From Pseudohongiella sp. (GTDB taxonomy: Bacteria > Pseudomonadota > Gammaproteobacteria > Pseudomonadales > Pseudohongiellaceae), in contig JAUSCD010000035.1 in assembly GCA_030651695.1 (NCBI GenBank), positions 62,001 to 126,000 on the forward strand: a stretch of DNA of 64,000 bases, given 5' to 3'. The notes beneath the pieces were generated by a model that saw only the letters and a list, made by a program, of their open reading frames with translations, was not told where the DNA came from and did not search any database. Shown piece after piece: positions 28,263-39,113 of the stretch. A program made the translations under genes and the position numbers. The stretch's first letter is position 1. Every line of letters starts with the position of its first letter.

Positions 28263-31200
28263 ATGATCCAACCCGGCTTTATGGTGCTGCAAAGCAACCG
28301 ACTTGAGAACCTGCGCCGGGTGACCGTGGAATGGCTGCGACGTTACCCGCTGCAACCGCTGGAAAATGAGATTCTGCTGGTCCAGAGCAATGGTATTTCG
28401 CAATGGTTGAAACTGGCGCTGGCGGCCGACATCAACACCCCTGACCCTATGGATGCAGGTTGCGGCATTGCTGCCGCCATGGATATCAGCCTGCCCGGGC
28501 GTTTCCACTGGCGGGCATACCGCGCGGTGCTGGGTGATCTGCCCGAAACCTCTCCTTTTGATAAACCTTTGCTGAGCTGGCGATTGCTGCGCCTGTTGCC
28601 ATCACTGCTGGATGATGCAGAATTTGCAGCACTCAAGCATTTCCTGGCGGACGACAAAGGCCAGCGTAAACAGTTTCAACTGGCTCAACGCCTCGCCGAC
28701 CTGCTCGACCAGTATCAGATTTACCGTGCCGACTGGCTGAATGACTGGGCAGCAGAGATAAACAAACTTACCCGCCATAACCAGCGTGCAGACCTGCCGG
28801 AAGAGCAGAGCTGGCAGGCGGCTCTGTGGCGGCGGCTGTTGCAGGACATTCCGGAGGAAGCACGCAGTAGCGGGCGTGCACAGATCCATCAACAATTTCT
28901 CGATGCCTGTCAGAATCTGGATGCCGAAAACCGTCCAAAGGATCTGCCGCGTCGCGTGGTGGTGTTTGGGCTGTCATCGCTGCCCGGACAGACCCTGGAG
29001 GTGCTGGCGGCTATTTCGCGCTGTACGCAGGTTGTCTTGTGCGTGCATAACCCCAGCATGCATTATTGGGGGGATATTGTTGATCCACAGCAGTCACTGA
29101 GTCTGTTCAGGAAACCCTACAAAAGACAGCCTGCACGTAGTGATTTTCCCGCCTTGAATGCAGGCGCTTCTGCAGCTCAACTGGATGAGCTTTTTATACG
29201 TGGCAATCCCCTGCTCGCCGCCTGGGGCAAACAAGGGCGTGACTATATTCGATTGCTGGACGAACACGACGAACGCAGCGCTTATGAGTCATTGTTTCAG
29301 TCTGAGCATATAAAAATTGATCTGTTTGAAGACCCCGACGAAGGCTGCCTGCTGGGACAGTTGCAAGGTGATATTTTTTATCTGCGTAGCGGCGGGGAAG
29401 CCCGGCAATATGCCAGCGAATGCGGGGCAACCGCAGACGGCAGCATCAGCTTCCATATTGCACACAGTGCACAACGCGAAGTGGAAATACTGCAAGACCA
29501 TCTGCTCACACTGTTTAACAATAGCCCTGATTTGCGTCCACGCGACGTACTGGTCATGGTGCCCGATATCAATCAGTTCGCGCCTGCAGTGCAGGCGGTG
29601 TTCGGCCGCCTGGCGCGTGAAGACAACCGCTACATCCCCTTCACGATTTCTGACCAGGGCAAACGGCACCAGGCACCGGTACTTCTTGCGCTGGGCATGC
29701 TGCTGCAACTGCCCTCTTCACGTCTGGGTGTCAGCGAGCTGCTGGATTTTCTGGACGTCCCGGCCGTTCAGAAAGCTTTTGAGATCAGCGCCGACGATAA
29801 ACCGCTGTTGCATCGCTGGATAGAGCAGGCTGGTATTCGCTGGGGTATCAGCGCCAGCCACCGCCAAAGCCTGGGAATGTCGGCTGACCTTAATGCCCAG
29901 GCACTGGAACAGAACACATGGCACTTTGGCCTGCGTCGTATGCTTCTGGGTTATGCCAATGGTCGCGGCGAACAGGGACGTGGCTCACAGTGGCAAAACA
30001 TAGAAGCGTTTGACGAAGTTGGCGGCCTGAGTGCCGCACTGGTTGGAAAGCTCGCACATCTGCTCCGGCAACTGGAGCACACCTGGACATTGTTCCGGGA
30101 ACCGGCACCGGTTGCTGAGTGGACATTGCGGCTGAGCTCACTACTGGCGCAATTTTTTGTTGCAGCTGATGACAACGACCTGCTGCTGATCACACGCATA
30201 GAAAAAATGCTGCGAGACTGGCGTGATGCCTGCACCCAGGCACAATTTGATGATGCGCTTAGTATAGATGTGGTACGTGAATTTATTCTGGAACAACTTG
30301 ATGTGCAGCCACTGACCCAGCGATTTCTTGCCGGCTCAGTCAACTTCGCCACGCTGATGCCGATGCGCGCAATTCCGTTTAAACACATCTGCCTGTTGGG
30401 CATGAACGATGGCGACTATCCACGCCAGGTGCCTTCAGTAGATTTTGATTTGATGCGACACGACTATCGACCCGGCGACCGCTCCCGACGTGATGATGAC
30501 CGTTACCTGTTTCTGGAAGCACTGTTATCCGCACGTGACTCGTTGTATATAAGCTGGGCTGGACGCAGCATAAGGGATAATAGTGAAAGACCTCCATCTG
30601 TATTGGTCGCCCAATTGCGTGACTATCTCGCAGATACTCACGGCAAAGCAATGTTGACAGACATCACCCGGGAGTATCCTCTGCAGCCATTCAGCCGCCG
30701 CTATTTTGACCCCGCGTCAGATTTTTATACCTATGCCAGTGAATGGACTCCTGCCTTGCTTGCGACTTCACCTGCACGCTCTGCACCGCACATGGGCAAC
30801 AAAACGCAGATCAATGAGATTAATCTGAATGATCTGGAAAAACTGCTACGCGTTCCTGCAAATGTATTTTTTGAGCAGAGCCTTGGCGTGAACTTTTCAA
30901 TTGAAGACGTTACGACTGAGGATCACGAGACCTTTTCTATCGATGCGTTGGCACGCTGGAAAATCCAGCAGCAACTGATCCGAGAAGCGATCTCGGGCTT
31001 GAAAGATGCCGAGTCAACTGAGGCGTTGTTACTGGAACTGATGGACAAACAGCTGCGCAGCGGCAATCTCCCTATTCCGCCTTTTGCCGATCTCTACGTC
31101 AGACAGACGGTACAGCGTCTGATTAAACCTTTGGAGCAGTATCGGGATCTGCTGACATCACATACAGAGAACATAAGACTGTCTGTGACGCTTGAGTCGG

Positions 31201-31805
31201 ACAACAAACTGGTTACATTACAGGATCACATAAGTGATGTGTGGCAGCGCTCTGTCAGTTGTGACACCACTGACAATCCAGGCGCACCTGTGCAGCGCAT
31301 TCGGTGCGTATTGTTAAGCAGCCAGTTGTGGTCCGGTAAAGATGGTAAAAACGCCAGAGTCAAGTGGCATTATCTGGCACGGCTATGGCCGGTGCATCTG
31401 GCTGCTCAGCTCAGCGGCCCGGTGAGCACACATATTTTTGGCCCAGACACACGTGAGGTGCTGGCACCACTCGATAGAGCTGAAGCTGAAGCTATTCTGA
31501 CTTCGCTGATAAATCTCTGGCAAAAAAATCTCCAGTCGCCGCTGGCAGCCTGTGTCAAAACCAGTTGCGCCATGCTGACCACCCCTGATGACAGGTCGCC
31601 GGATCTGGTAGCGCGTGATGCTTATCATGGCGGCTATATGAGCACGGGCGAGGTCGAAGAGCACTACACCTTGTTCAGACTGTGGCCACAATTTGATGCA
31701 TTGAATCAAGGCGACTTCACCGACGATAGCTACCAGCTCTATGGCGCGCTGACCGAACACTGGTTACGCCACCGCAACAGAGCAGCCACCGGAGATGTGA
31801 CATGA
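28263..31805 (+). CDS. recC: Exodeoxyribonuclease V subunit gamma (RecC)
   Basis: MVLQSNRLENLRRVTVEWLRRYPLQPLENEILLVQSNGISQWLKLALA...FSLSSLPGQTLEVL-type; MRAIPFKHICLLGMNDGDYPRQ. Confidence 0.95.
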   Translation: MIQPGFMVLQSNRLENLRRVTVEWLRRYPLQPLENEILLVQSNGISQWLKLALAADINTPDPMDAGCGIAAAMDISLPGRFHWRAYRAVLGDLPETSPFDKPLLSWRLLRLLPSLLDDAEFAALKHFLADDKGQRKQFQLAQRLADLLDQYQIYRADWLNDWAAEINKLTRHNQRADLPEEQSWQAALWRRLLQDIPEEARSSGRAQIHQQFLDACQNLDAENRPKDLPRRVVVFGLSSLPGQTLEVLAAISRCTQVVLCVHNPSMHYWGDIVDPQQSLSLFRKPYKRQPARSDFPALNAGASAAQLDELFIRGNPLLAAWGKQGRDYIRLLDEHDERSAYESLFQSEHIKIDLFEDPDEGCLLGQLQGDIFYLRSGGEARQYASECGATADGSISFHIAHSAQREVEILQDHLLTLFNNSPDLRPRDVLVMVPDINQFAPAVQAVFGRLAREDNRYIPFTISDQGKRHQAPVLLALGMLLQLPSSRLGVSELLDFLDVPAVQKAFEISADDKPLLHRWIEQAGIRWGISASHRQSLGMSADLNAQALEQNTWHFGLRRMLLGYANGRGEQGRGSQWQNIEAFDEVGGLSAALVGKLAHLLRQLEHTWTLFREPAPVAEWTLRLSSLLAQFFVAADDNDLLLITRIEKMLRDWRDACTQAQFDDALSIDVVREFILEQLDVQPLTQRFLAGSVNFATLMPMRAIPFKHICLLGMNDGDYPRQVPSVDFDLMRHDYRPGDRSRRDDDRYLFLEALLSARDSLYISWAGRSIRDNSERPPSVLVAQLRDYLADTHGKAMLTDITREYPLQPFSRRYFDPASDFYTYASEWTPALLATSPARSAPHMGNKTQINEINLNDLEKLLRVPANVFFEQSLGVNFSIEDVTTEDHETFSIDALARWKIQQQLIREAISGLKDAESTEALLLELMDKQLRSGNLPIPPFADLYVRQTVQRLIKPLEQYRDLLTSHTENIRLSVTLESDNKLVTLQDHISDVWQRSVSCDTTDNPGAPVQRIRCVLLSSQLWSGKDGKNARVKWHYLARLWPVHLAAQLSGPVSTHIFGPDTREVLAPLDRAEAEAILTSLINLWQKNLQSPLAACVKTSCAMLTTPDDRSPDLVARDAYHGGYMSTGEVEEHYTLFRLWPQFDALNQGDFTDDSYQLYGALTEHWLRHRNRAATGDVT

Positions 31806-34800
31806 GCCAGTCGCTGGACATTCGCGCATTTCCTCTGCACGGCAGTCGCCTGATTGAAGCCAGCGCAGGCACTGGCAAGACGTATACTATCGCGCTGCTT
31901 TACACACGGCTGATTCTTCAGCATGGCAACGACAGTGCATTCAACCGCGCGTTGCGTCCCGAAGAAATCCTGGTGGTTACCTTTACCGATGCTGCCACAC
32001 AGGAACTCAAGGACCGCATCAGGACTCGACTATCAGAGGCAGCGCGTTGTTTTGTATCTGATGATGTGATTTCGGATCACGACCTGCTCGCACTTCGTGG
32101 TGACTACCCTATTGAACTATGGCCGCAGTGCGCGCGCCTGCTAAGTCTGGCAGCGCAGGCTATGGATCAGGCCGCGGTATCAACCATTCATGGCTGGTGT
32201 TATCGCATGCTGCGCGAACACGCCTTTGACAGCGGCAGCCTGTTTCATCAGGAGTTGATTACCAATCAAAAGGATATCCTTTCGGATTTAATGCGTGACT
32301 ACTGGCGGCAGCACCTTTATGTACTTGATGCCCCCTGCGCGCGGGAGATACAGACACAGTTCCATGACCCAGACAGTCTGTTGAAGGCAGTCAGGCCACT
32401 GATAAATAAAACCAATACCCGACTCAGTTATGCAGGTCTGGATGTGCCTGAGATCATCGACCTGAAACAGGCATTGCAACCATTTGCTGAAAGCTCTGCA
32501 GCACGGGAGCAACTGGAAAACGATGCGCGCCTCTGCTGGGCTTCCAACCAGACAGACATGGAAGCGTTGCTCGACTCTATTCGTCCGGCACTTTCGCTAA
32601 GCAGTTATGCAGAAGCAAAAGACGACAACGATTTTGCAGCGCTGAAACAGATCCTGGCAGAATGGGCGCGCGGCGGTGAGAGACCGAAGCGCTTTGAGCG
32701 TTTTGCCGCTGGTGGCTGGAAACTGAAAAAGGTCGGGAAAACTGTTCCTGATCAACCACAACATCAGGCAATAACAAAAATTGCGGAACTGCTGGACGAA
32801 GAGAATAGTCAGGCCTCCGCGAATGCACCTGATGTGCGTACTTGCGTACTCGTCCACGCCAGTCGGTGGCTTGAGCTGGCTCTGCAGAAGCGCTTGCAGG
32901 AAAAAGCCGAGCTGGGTTTTGATGATTTGTTGTTACAGCTCGATCGCGCACTGCAGGGCCCGCAAGGTGAGCATCTGGCCAACCAGATCAGACGCGACTT
33001 TCCGGTAGCCATGATCGACGAGTTTCAGGACACCGATCCTTTGCAGTACCGTATTTTTGATCGTATCTACAAACTCGCTGCCAACGAAAGCGACAGCGCC
33101 ATCATCCTGATTGGCGATCCGAAACAAGCGATTTATTCATTCCGCAACGCTGACATCCATACCTATCTGCAAGCCAGAACTGCAACCGAAGGCCGACACT
33201 ATAATCTGGCAGTCAACTTCCGCTCGTCCCGGGCAGCCGTGTCGGCAGTGAATTTTATTTTTGCACAGGCCGAGAATTATGACGGCGGTGCTTTCCGTTT
33301 TAAAACAGAAAAACACAATCCTCTGCCCTTTCTTGAAGTAGACGCCAAAGGCCGTGATGAAAAGCTGATGATCCGCGGAGAAGCAGCCAGGGCTGTGCAT
33401 CTGTGGCATGCAAAAAATGAGCATGATGACTCAGCCGCCGTATCCACCGGCTCCTACAAAGCACAAATGGCCGTAGCCTGTGCTGCAGAAATTTCACATC
33501 TGCTGAATGAAACCAATACCGGGTTTATGCTCAGAACAGAGTTGCAGACACTGCGTCCGAAAGACATTGCGATTCTGGTACGCAGCCGTATGGAAGCAGA
33601 TGAAATACGTCGGGCGCTGCAGCAATATGCTCTGGCCAGTGTGTTTTTATCTGATCGCGAATCAGTTTTCCAGACAACTGAGGCCGCCGACCTTCTGTAT
33701 TGGCTGTCAGCCTGCGCCGAGCCGGGCACTGAAAGGAAGTTGCACGCGGCACTTGCTACTGTGTCGCTGGATCTGCCGTTAAATGAGCTCCAGCGAATGC
33801 TGGACGATGAGTTTTTCTGGGAACAACAAACGGCTTTGTTCCGTCGCCTGCAATTGTTATGGCGAACACAAGGTGTCCTACCCATGCTGCGTGCCATGAT
33901 GCAACACTACCAACTGCCGCAGAGATTGATTAACGGCGGTAACGGCGAGCGCCGGTTGACCAATCTTTTGCATCTGGCGGAGTATCTGCAAAAAGCCAGC
34001 GTTCAATACGAGGGTGAACAGGCGCTGATCCGCCATCTTGCTGAACAAATCAATGACCCGGGCGAAGAAGAAATCCTGCGCCTGGAAAGTGATGATGATC
34101 TGATTCGTGTCGTGACCATACACAAGTCAAAAGGCCTGGAGTATCCGCTGGTATTTCTGCCTTTTGCTGCAGCCTACCGACAGGTAGATCACAAGCAGGA
34201 TCAGGTCATGATTGTAGACGAAAGCAATCCCGGCCAGCGCCGTCTGGAAATCTCCGGGAACAAAACCGACGATGCGGCCTGGCTACAAGCTGACCAGGAA
34301 CGCCTGGCAGAAGACCTGCGATTGTTATATGTCGCATTGACCCGCGCCCGGCATGCCATCTGGATAGGGGTTGCCAGCATCAGCGTGGGCAATGGCCGCA
34401 ACTCTTGTCTGCACAAAAGTGCGCTGGGTTACCTGATGGCTGGCGGCGAAGAACTGCCACCCGATCGTACCGAAGAGATACTCCAACGTTGGGCGGCTGA
34501 ATGCAAAAGCATCAGTTATCAGCTATCAGCCACGATTGATACAGCACTGAAGCCGGTTACAAATGACGCCGGAAAAACCCGGCCGGCAGCAACCCGGGCA
34601 GCAAGAGTGTCCGAACGCAGTCCGGCTGAAAACTGGTGGATTGCCAGTTACTCGGCATTAAAGACAGGCGCTGGCAATACCTCACCTGACGTGGCCCGCG
34701 ACGATCAGGTGATGGAAGAATCAATGGCGGCAATTGTAGTTGACGACTCAGCAAGCACGCAGGTTTTTAGCAGACAGCATGCCGGACTGCATGGATTCCA

Positions 34801-35548
34801 TCGTGGCCCCGGGCCCGGAACATTTCTGCATAACCTGCTGGAGTGGGCAGCAGAAAAGGGGTTCGCCCGGGCGATTGAGAACTCCCCGGCACGTCTGCAA
34901 GAAATCAGCACGGCCTGCGAACTGCGTGGGTGGGACGACGACATCGGGCGCCTGGACGAATGGCTGACAGGGTTTTTACAGACTGATTTCAAACTCAACA
35001 CTGCAGTCATGCTGAATCTGTGTGAGCTGGATACTTGCCAGGCTGAGCTGGAGTTCCTTTTTGCCGTACATCATCTTGATGCAGCCGAGTTGGACAAACT
35101 ATGCCAACGCTTTCTGTTGCCCGGCCAGCCGAGACCCATGCTTCAGGCTTCACAACTAAATGGCATGATCAAAGGTTTTATCGATCTGGTATTTATGGAC
35201 AACGGCAAATACTACGTCGCGGACTGGAAATCCAATTACCTGGGTGCGCGCGACATCGACTATACACAAAGCGCTATCGCTGCTGAAGTACTGCAGAAAC
35301 GTTATGACGTACAGTACGCAATATATCTGCTGGCTTTGCACAGATTGTTGAGCAGCCGTATGAGCGACTATGACTATGATAAACATGTGGGCGGAGCGCT
35401 GTATTTTTTCCTGCGCGGTTGGCAATCAGAGTCGCAGGGGTTGTTGGTTGACAAACCCCCGCTCGAATTTATCCGGGCACTGGATCAACTATTTCTGACT
35501 GGGACGGCTCCTTTTCCATCTGTATCCGGGCAGGTGGCTCATGTCTGA
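31802..35548 (+). CDS. recB: Exodeoxyribonuclease V subunit beta (RecB)
   Basis: RLIEASAGTGKTYTIALLYTRLIL; MIDEFQDTDPLQYRIFDRIY; VVTIHKSKGLEYPLVFLPF; C-terminal nuclease domain GMIKGFIDLVF...YYVADWKSNYLG. Confidence 0.96.
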   Translation: MSQSLDIRAFPLHGSRLIEASAGTGKTYTIALLYTRLILQHGNDSAFNRALRPEEILVVTFTDAATQELKDRIRTRLSEAARCFVSDDVISDHDLLALRGDYPIELWPQCARLLSLAAQAMDQAAVSTIHGWCYRMLREHAFDSGSLFHQELITNQKDILSDLMRDYWRQHLYVLDAPCAREIQTQFHDPDSLLKAVRPLINKTNTRLSYAGLDVPEIIDLKQALQPFAESSAAREQLENDARLCWASNQTDMEALLDSIRPALSLSSYAEAKDDNDFAALKQILAEWARGGERPKRFERFAAGGWKLKKVGKTVPDQPQHQAITKIAELLDEENSQASANAPDVRTCVLVHASRWLELALQKRLQEKAELGFDDLLLQLDRALQGPQGEHLANQIRRDFPVAMIDEFQDTDPLQYRIFDRIYKLAANESDSAIILIGDPKQAIYSFRNADIHTYLQARTATEGRHYNLAVNFRSSRAAVSAVNFIFAQAENYDGGAFRFKTEKHNPLPFLEVDAKGRDEKLMIRGEAARAVHLWHAKNEHDDSAAVSTGSYKAQMAVACAAEISHLLNETNTGFMLRTELQTLRPKDIAILVRSRMEADEIRRALQQYALASVFLSDRESVFQTTEAADLLYWLSACAEPGTERKLHAALATVSLDLPLNELQRMLDDEFFWEQQTALFRRLQLLWRTQGVLPMLRAMMQHYQLPQRLINGGNGERRLTNLLHLAEYLQKASVQYEGEQALIRHLAEQINDPGEEEILRLESDDDLIRVVTIHKSKGLEYPLVFLPFAAAYRQVDHKQDQVMIVDESNPGQRRLEISGNKTDDAAWLQADQERLAEDLRLLYVALTRARHAIWIGVASISVGNGRNSCLHKSALGYLMAGGEELPPDRTEEILQRWAAECKSISYQLSATIDTALKPVTNDAGKTRPAATRAARVSERSPAENWWIASYSALKTGAGNTSPDVARDDQVMEESMAAIVVDDSASTQVFSRQHAGLHGFHRGPGPGTFLHNLLEWAAEKGFARAIENSPARLQEISTACELRGWDDDIGRLDEWLTGFLQTDFKLNTAVMLNLCELDTCQAELEFLFAVHHLDAAELDKLCQRFLLPGQPRPMLQASQLNGMIKGFIDLVFMDNGKYYVADWKSNYLGARDIDYTQSAIAAEVLQKRYDVQYAIYLLALHRLLSSRMSDYDYDKHVGGALYFFLRGWQSESQGLLVDKPPLEFIRALDQLFLTGTAPFPSVSGQVAHV

Positions 35549-37610
35549 CCGCAAGAATAAAGCCCTGAACAACAGCATAGACATGCTAGGCACCTTGCGT
35601 AGTTGGGCGCAGGCCGGCTGGATTCGCTGGCTGGATGCCGAGCTGGCGGAATTTCTATATCAGGAAGCTCGCCCGGGCAAGCTTGAACCGTCTCCACTCC
35701 TGCTGCTGGGTGCTGCCCTTTGCAGCCACCAGAATGGTCACGGACATCTGTGTCTGGATCTCAGGCACTGCCTGCAGTCGCCAGACAAGACTCTGTTATT
35801 GCCCCCTGAGCATGCACTACATACACCAGAGATCACACCGGGCGCCCTGCTGTCGAGCATTACGTTATCACAATGGGCAAGTGCGTTTGCACACCCCTTG
35901 TTGTGCTCGCATGAATCCGCCCCGTCCGAAGTGGACGGTTATGATTCAGACAGATCAAATACTCCACTGGTGTTGTACTCCGATCATCTCAATGCCCGAC
36001 TGTACCTGCGTCGATACTGGCATTATGAATGCCAGCTGAAAAAAACTATTCAGCAGAAGCTGCAAACCGTTGTCTCAGTTGATGAGGCAGAGCTGAAGCA
36101 GGTGCTGAATGGCTTGTTTGAGGACGACAAAAACAGTGCTCCCAATTGGCAGAAAATTGCCTGCGCACTTAGCGTACGCAGCCAGTTCGCTATCATCACC
36201 GGTGGACCGGGCACCGGGAAAACCACCACAGTGGTGAAACTGCTTTCTCTTCTGCAATCACTGAATAAAAAAACCGGTGAATCATCTGCGCTGCGGATAA
36301 AACTGGCAGCACCTACAGGTAAAGCTGCCGCGCGCCTGAGCGCATCAATTGCTGCTCAGCTTCCAGACCTTCCGGACAACGATGCCATACCGCGCGAAGT
36401 CAGCACAGTACACCGCTTGCTCGGGCCCGTACGTCACAGCCGCTTTTTCCGACACAATGCTGCAAATCCGTTGCCGGCAGACGTAGTTGTTGTGGACGAA
36501 GCCTCGATGGTAGATGTTGAGTTGATGGCGCAGTTGATGGACGCCTTGCCAGCACATTGCCGCCTGATACTGCTGGGCGATAAAGATCAGTTGGCGTCAG
36601 TTGAAGCCGGCGCAGTGCTGGGCAGCTTGTGTGCAAAAGCCAATGGCGGCCACTATCACTCCGACACTGCAGACTGGGTAGCACGCGTCAGCGCCCAGAC
36701 TATCCCCAATGAATACATTGACAGCAGCGGCCGACAACTCGATCAGGCTATTACCACGCTGCGCTACAGCCATCGCTTTGGTGCTGTTCCCGGCATTGGT
36801 GCATTGGCAGAAGCAGTAAACCGTGGCGCGAATGGTGCCGGGATTCAGGCGCTGTTTACAGGCCGGCATGCTGAGCTAAACTGGATCAAAGCCCGCAGCA
36901 GCCGCGACCCGGCATTCGAAAACCTGCTCAGTGACAAACACAATGGGTATGGAAATTACCTTACTCTTGTCCAGTTACCTCCGGCGTCAGGCGCTGCAAG
37001 TATCGAATGGGACAATTGGGCAGACAGGATACTGACAGCACACACCGCATTCCAATTGCTGGCCGCATTACGTAAAGGCGAGTTCGGTGTTGAGGAACTT
37101 AACACCCGTATAAAAAATATTCTGATCAGCCGCGGATTGATTCATGAATTGCAGAAGACGGATCAGACCGAACAGGATCTTGCTGAGTGGTATGCCGGCA
37201 GACCCGTGATGGTCACGCGCAACAATTACAATCTCGAGCTGATGAACGGTGACATTGGCGTCACACTACCCTACCCGAACGTGCTGGCCAGGGGCGGTTT
37301 TTCATTGCGTGTTGCATTCAGAGACACGAGGCATCCGGGTCAAATCCGGTGGATCCTGCCCACGCGCCTGCAGGACGTTGAAACCGTATTTGCAATGACC
37401 GTACATAAATCGCAGGGTTCGGAATTCAGCCACACTGCACTGATACTGCCAACTCACGATAGTCCGATTTTGACGCGCGAGCTGATTTATACCGGCATAA
37501 CCCGCGCCTCCAGACAATTCACACTGGTCTGCAGCGAATCATCCATTCTGCAGCAGGCAGTTCAGGCCAGAGTCTTCAGAGCCGGGGGGCTGGAAGACTC
37601 TCTGGCCTGA
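35541..37610 (+). CDS. recD: Exodeoxyribonuclease V subunit alpha (RecD)
   Basis: FAIITGGPGTGKTTTVVKLLSLLQSL; VVVDEASMVDVELMAQLMDALP; AMTVHKSQGSEFSHTALILP. Confidence 0.95.
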   Translation: MSDRKNKALNNSIDMLGTLRSWAQAGWIRWLDAELAEFLYQEARPGKLEPSPLLLLGAALCSHQNGHGHLCLDLRHCLQSPDKTLLLPPEHALHTPEITPGALLSSITLSQWASAFAHPLLCSHESAPSEVDGYDSDRSNTPLVLYSDHLNARLYLRRYWHYECQLKKTIQQKLQTVVSVDEAELKQVLNGLFEDDKNSAPNWQKIACALSVRSQFAIITGGPGTGKTTTVVKLLSLLQSLNKKTGESSALRIKLAAPTGKAAARLSASIAAQLPDLPDNDAIPREVSTVHRLLGPVRHSRFFRHNAANPLPADVVVVDEASMVDVELMAQLMDALPAHCRLILLGDKDQLASVEAGAVLGSLCAKANGGHYHSDTADWVARVSAQTIPNEYIDSSGRQLDQAITTLRYSHRFGAVPGIGALAEAVNRGANGAGIQALFTGRHAELNWIKARSSRDPAFENLLSDKHNGYGNYLTLVQLPPASGAASIEWDNWADRILTAHTAFQLLAALRKGEFGVEELNTRIKNILISRGLIHELQKTDQTEQDLAEWYAGRPVMVTRNNYNLELMNGDIGVTLPYPNVLARGGFSLRVAFRDTRHPGQIRWILPTRLQDVETVFAMTVHKSQGSEFSHTALILPTHDSPILTRELIYTGITRASRQFTLVCSESSILQQAVQARVFRAGGLEDSLA
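37562..37610 (+). terminator. Long imperfect stem-loop at the recD 3' end, includes stop codon
   Basis: TCAGGCCAGAGTCTTC / GAAGACTCTCTGGCCTGA arms (16 bp, 2-nt bulge) with inner AGCC-GGGG-GGCT; followed by CTCTGC-N8-GCAGAG (37612-37631); no clear T-tract. Confidence 0.5.
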
Positions 37611-37647
37611 TCTCTGCAGCAACTGGCAGAGCTATCGTTGCCCGACT

Positions 37648-39036
37648 CTATACGCCTTCGGCTGCCTGTATTTCCTCGGCAGTTCTGGCAACCTCGTCCA
37701 TCACCCTGAACAGATTTTCTGACCACAGTTTGGCAATGTCCTCTTCGCTATAACCCCGACGCACCAGCTCCAGTGTCACGTTAAAAGTTTCCGATGCATC
37801 CTGCCAGCCTTCGATGCCGCCGCCGCCATCGAAGTCAGAGCTGATACCAACATGGTCGATGCCGATCAGATTGACCATGTAATCAATGTGATCAACAAAA
37901 TCGACAACGTCGACCGGCGGCGCCACAGCATTAACTTCTGCTGCGATTCTTGGTGCAGCGGCGGCATTGATTTCAGCCAGTTGAGAGTTATATGTGGCGC
38001 GCGCATCGGCATCCAGCTCGCGCAGTTCGGCAGGCGTCAGCAGCGTGTAGCCCATTGTGCCGGCAATTTCGGTTTGTAAGGCCAGCAGTGCAGCGCGGTT
38101 GGCTGCATGTTTTTCCGAGTCCAGATAAGCGCGGAAAGCCACCGCGTGAACAATACCACCGTTGTCGCGAATCGCCAGCAGCTCTTCGTCCCACAGATTG
38201 CGACTCACATTCGGGTCCAGCGCACGCGCCGATGAATGTGATGCCATGACCGGCGCACGTGATAACTCGATGGTCTGTTTGTTGGCTTCCATGGATGGAT
38301 GCGACACATCAACAATGATGCCCCATTTGTTCATTTCTGCCACCGCCTGACGGCCGAGCTCGCTCAGGCCATTATGCAGCCACTCACCGGTTGCTTCGCC
38401 GGTATTCGAGTCTGCAAACTGACTGTGCCCATTGTGGGCAAGCGACATATAACGGCCCCCAAGCTCATAGAACTCTCGTACCCTGCTTATGTCGGTGCCC
38501 ATGGGATACGCATTTTCGATACCAATCATGGCCACTTTTTTACCGCTTGCATCAATACGGCGCACATCTTCTGAGGTATAGGCGATTTCAATGGCGTCAG
38601 GTGCAATTTCTGTGACCAGACGTTCGATAGCCGTGAATTTGTCGATAGCGTTGGCGTAAGCCGCAGCATAACCCTCATCAGTTAGCGGACCCTGGCCGGT
38701 GTATACAATAAACCAGGCCACATCCAGGCCACCCTCTATCATTTTAGGCAGCGTCACCTGAGTCGACAGATCCATGGTGTAGTTATTGTCCAGCGTGAAG
38801 TTGGCCGTATTGATATCAGCGTGGGTATCCAGCGTGATAACACGTTCATGGATAGCTCTGGCCCGCGCAATCATCTGTTCCTCTGTCTCCGCAGCTGCCG
38901 GCTCTTGCGCTGCCATCGGCGCCACAACCGGTTCGGTCGGCAACGGAGGAGGCGTCGGAGGTTCGGGGGGGCTGCAGGCAATCAACAGGACTGACGCCAG
39001 CATGGGTGTTATCAGAAATCGATTAAACGGGGTCAC
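37648..39036 (-). CDS. Membrane (renal-type, M19) dipeptidase lipoprotein
   Basis: VITLDTHADINTANF; SLAHNGHSQFADS; GIIVDVSHPSMEA...VMASHSSARAL; IGIDHVGISSDFDGGGGIEGW. Confidence 0.92.
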   Translation of the reverse strand: MTPFNRFLITPMLASVLLIACSPPEPPTPPPLPTEPVVAPMAAQEPAAAETEEQMIARARAIHERVITLDTHADINTANFTLDNNYTMDLSTQVTLPKMIEGGLDVAWFIVYTGQGPLTDEGYAAAYANAIDKFTAIERLVTEIAPDAIEIAYTSEDVRRIDASGKKVAMIGIENAYPMGTDISRVREFYELGGRYMSLAHNGHSQFADSNTGEATGEWLHNGLSELGRQAVAEMNKWGIIVDVSHPSMEANKQTIELSRAPVMASHSSARALDPNVSRNLWDEELLAIRDNGGIVHAVAFRAYLDSEKHAANRAALLALQTEIAGTMGYTLLTPAELRELDADARATYNSQLAEINAAAAPRIAAEVNAVAPPVDVVDFVDHIDYMVNLIGIDHVGISSDFDGGGGIEGWQDASETFNVTLELVRRGYSEEDIAKLWSENLFRVMDEVARTAEEIQAAEGV

Positions 39037-39113
39037 GGCAATACCTCCAGAAAAATATCTTTGTTGTTTCGACCAATACGGTGATCTTTGTTTACTGTGA
39101 TCTTTGCAAAAAC

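Noticed and set aside
32708-32715. E. coli Chi octamer GCTGGTGG inside recB (also 20515-20522)
   Set aside because: About two occurrences are expected by chance in 64 kb on both strands, and Chi sequence is species-specific; no evidence it is functional here.
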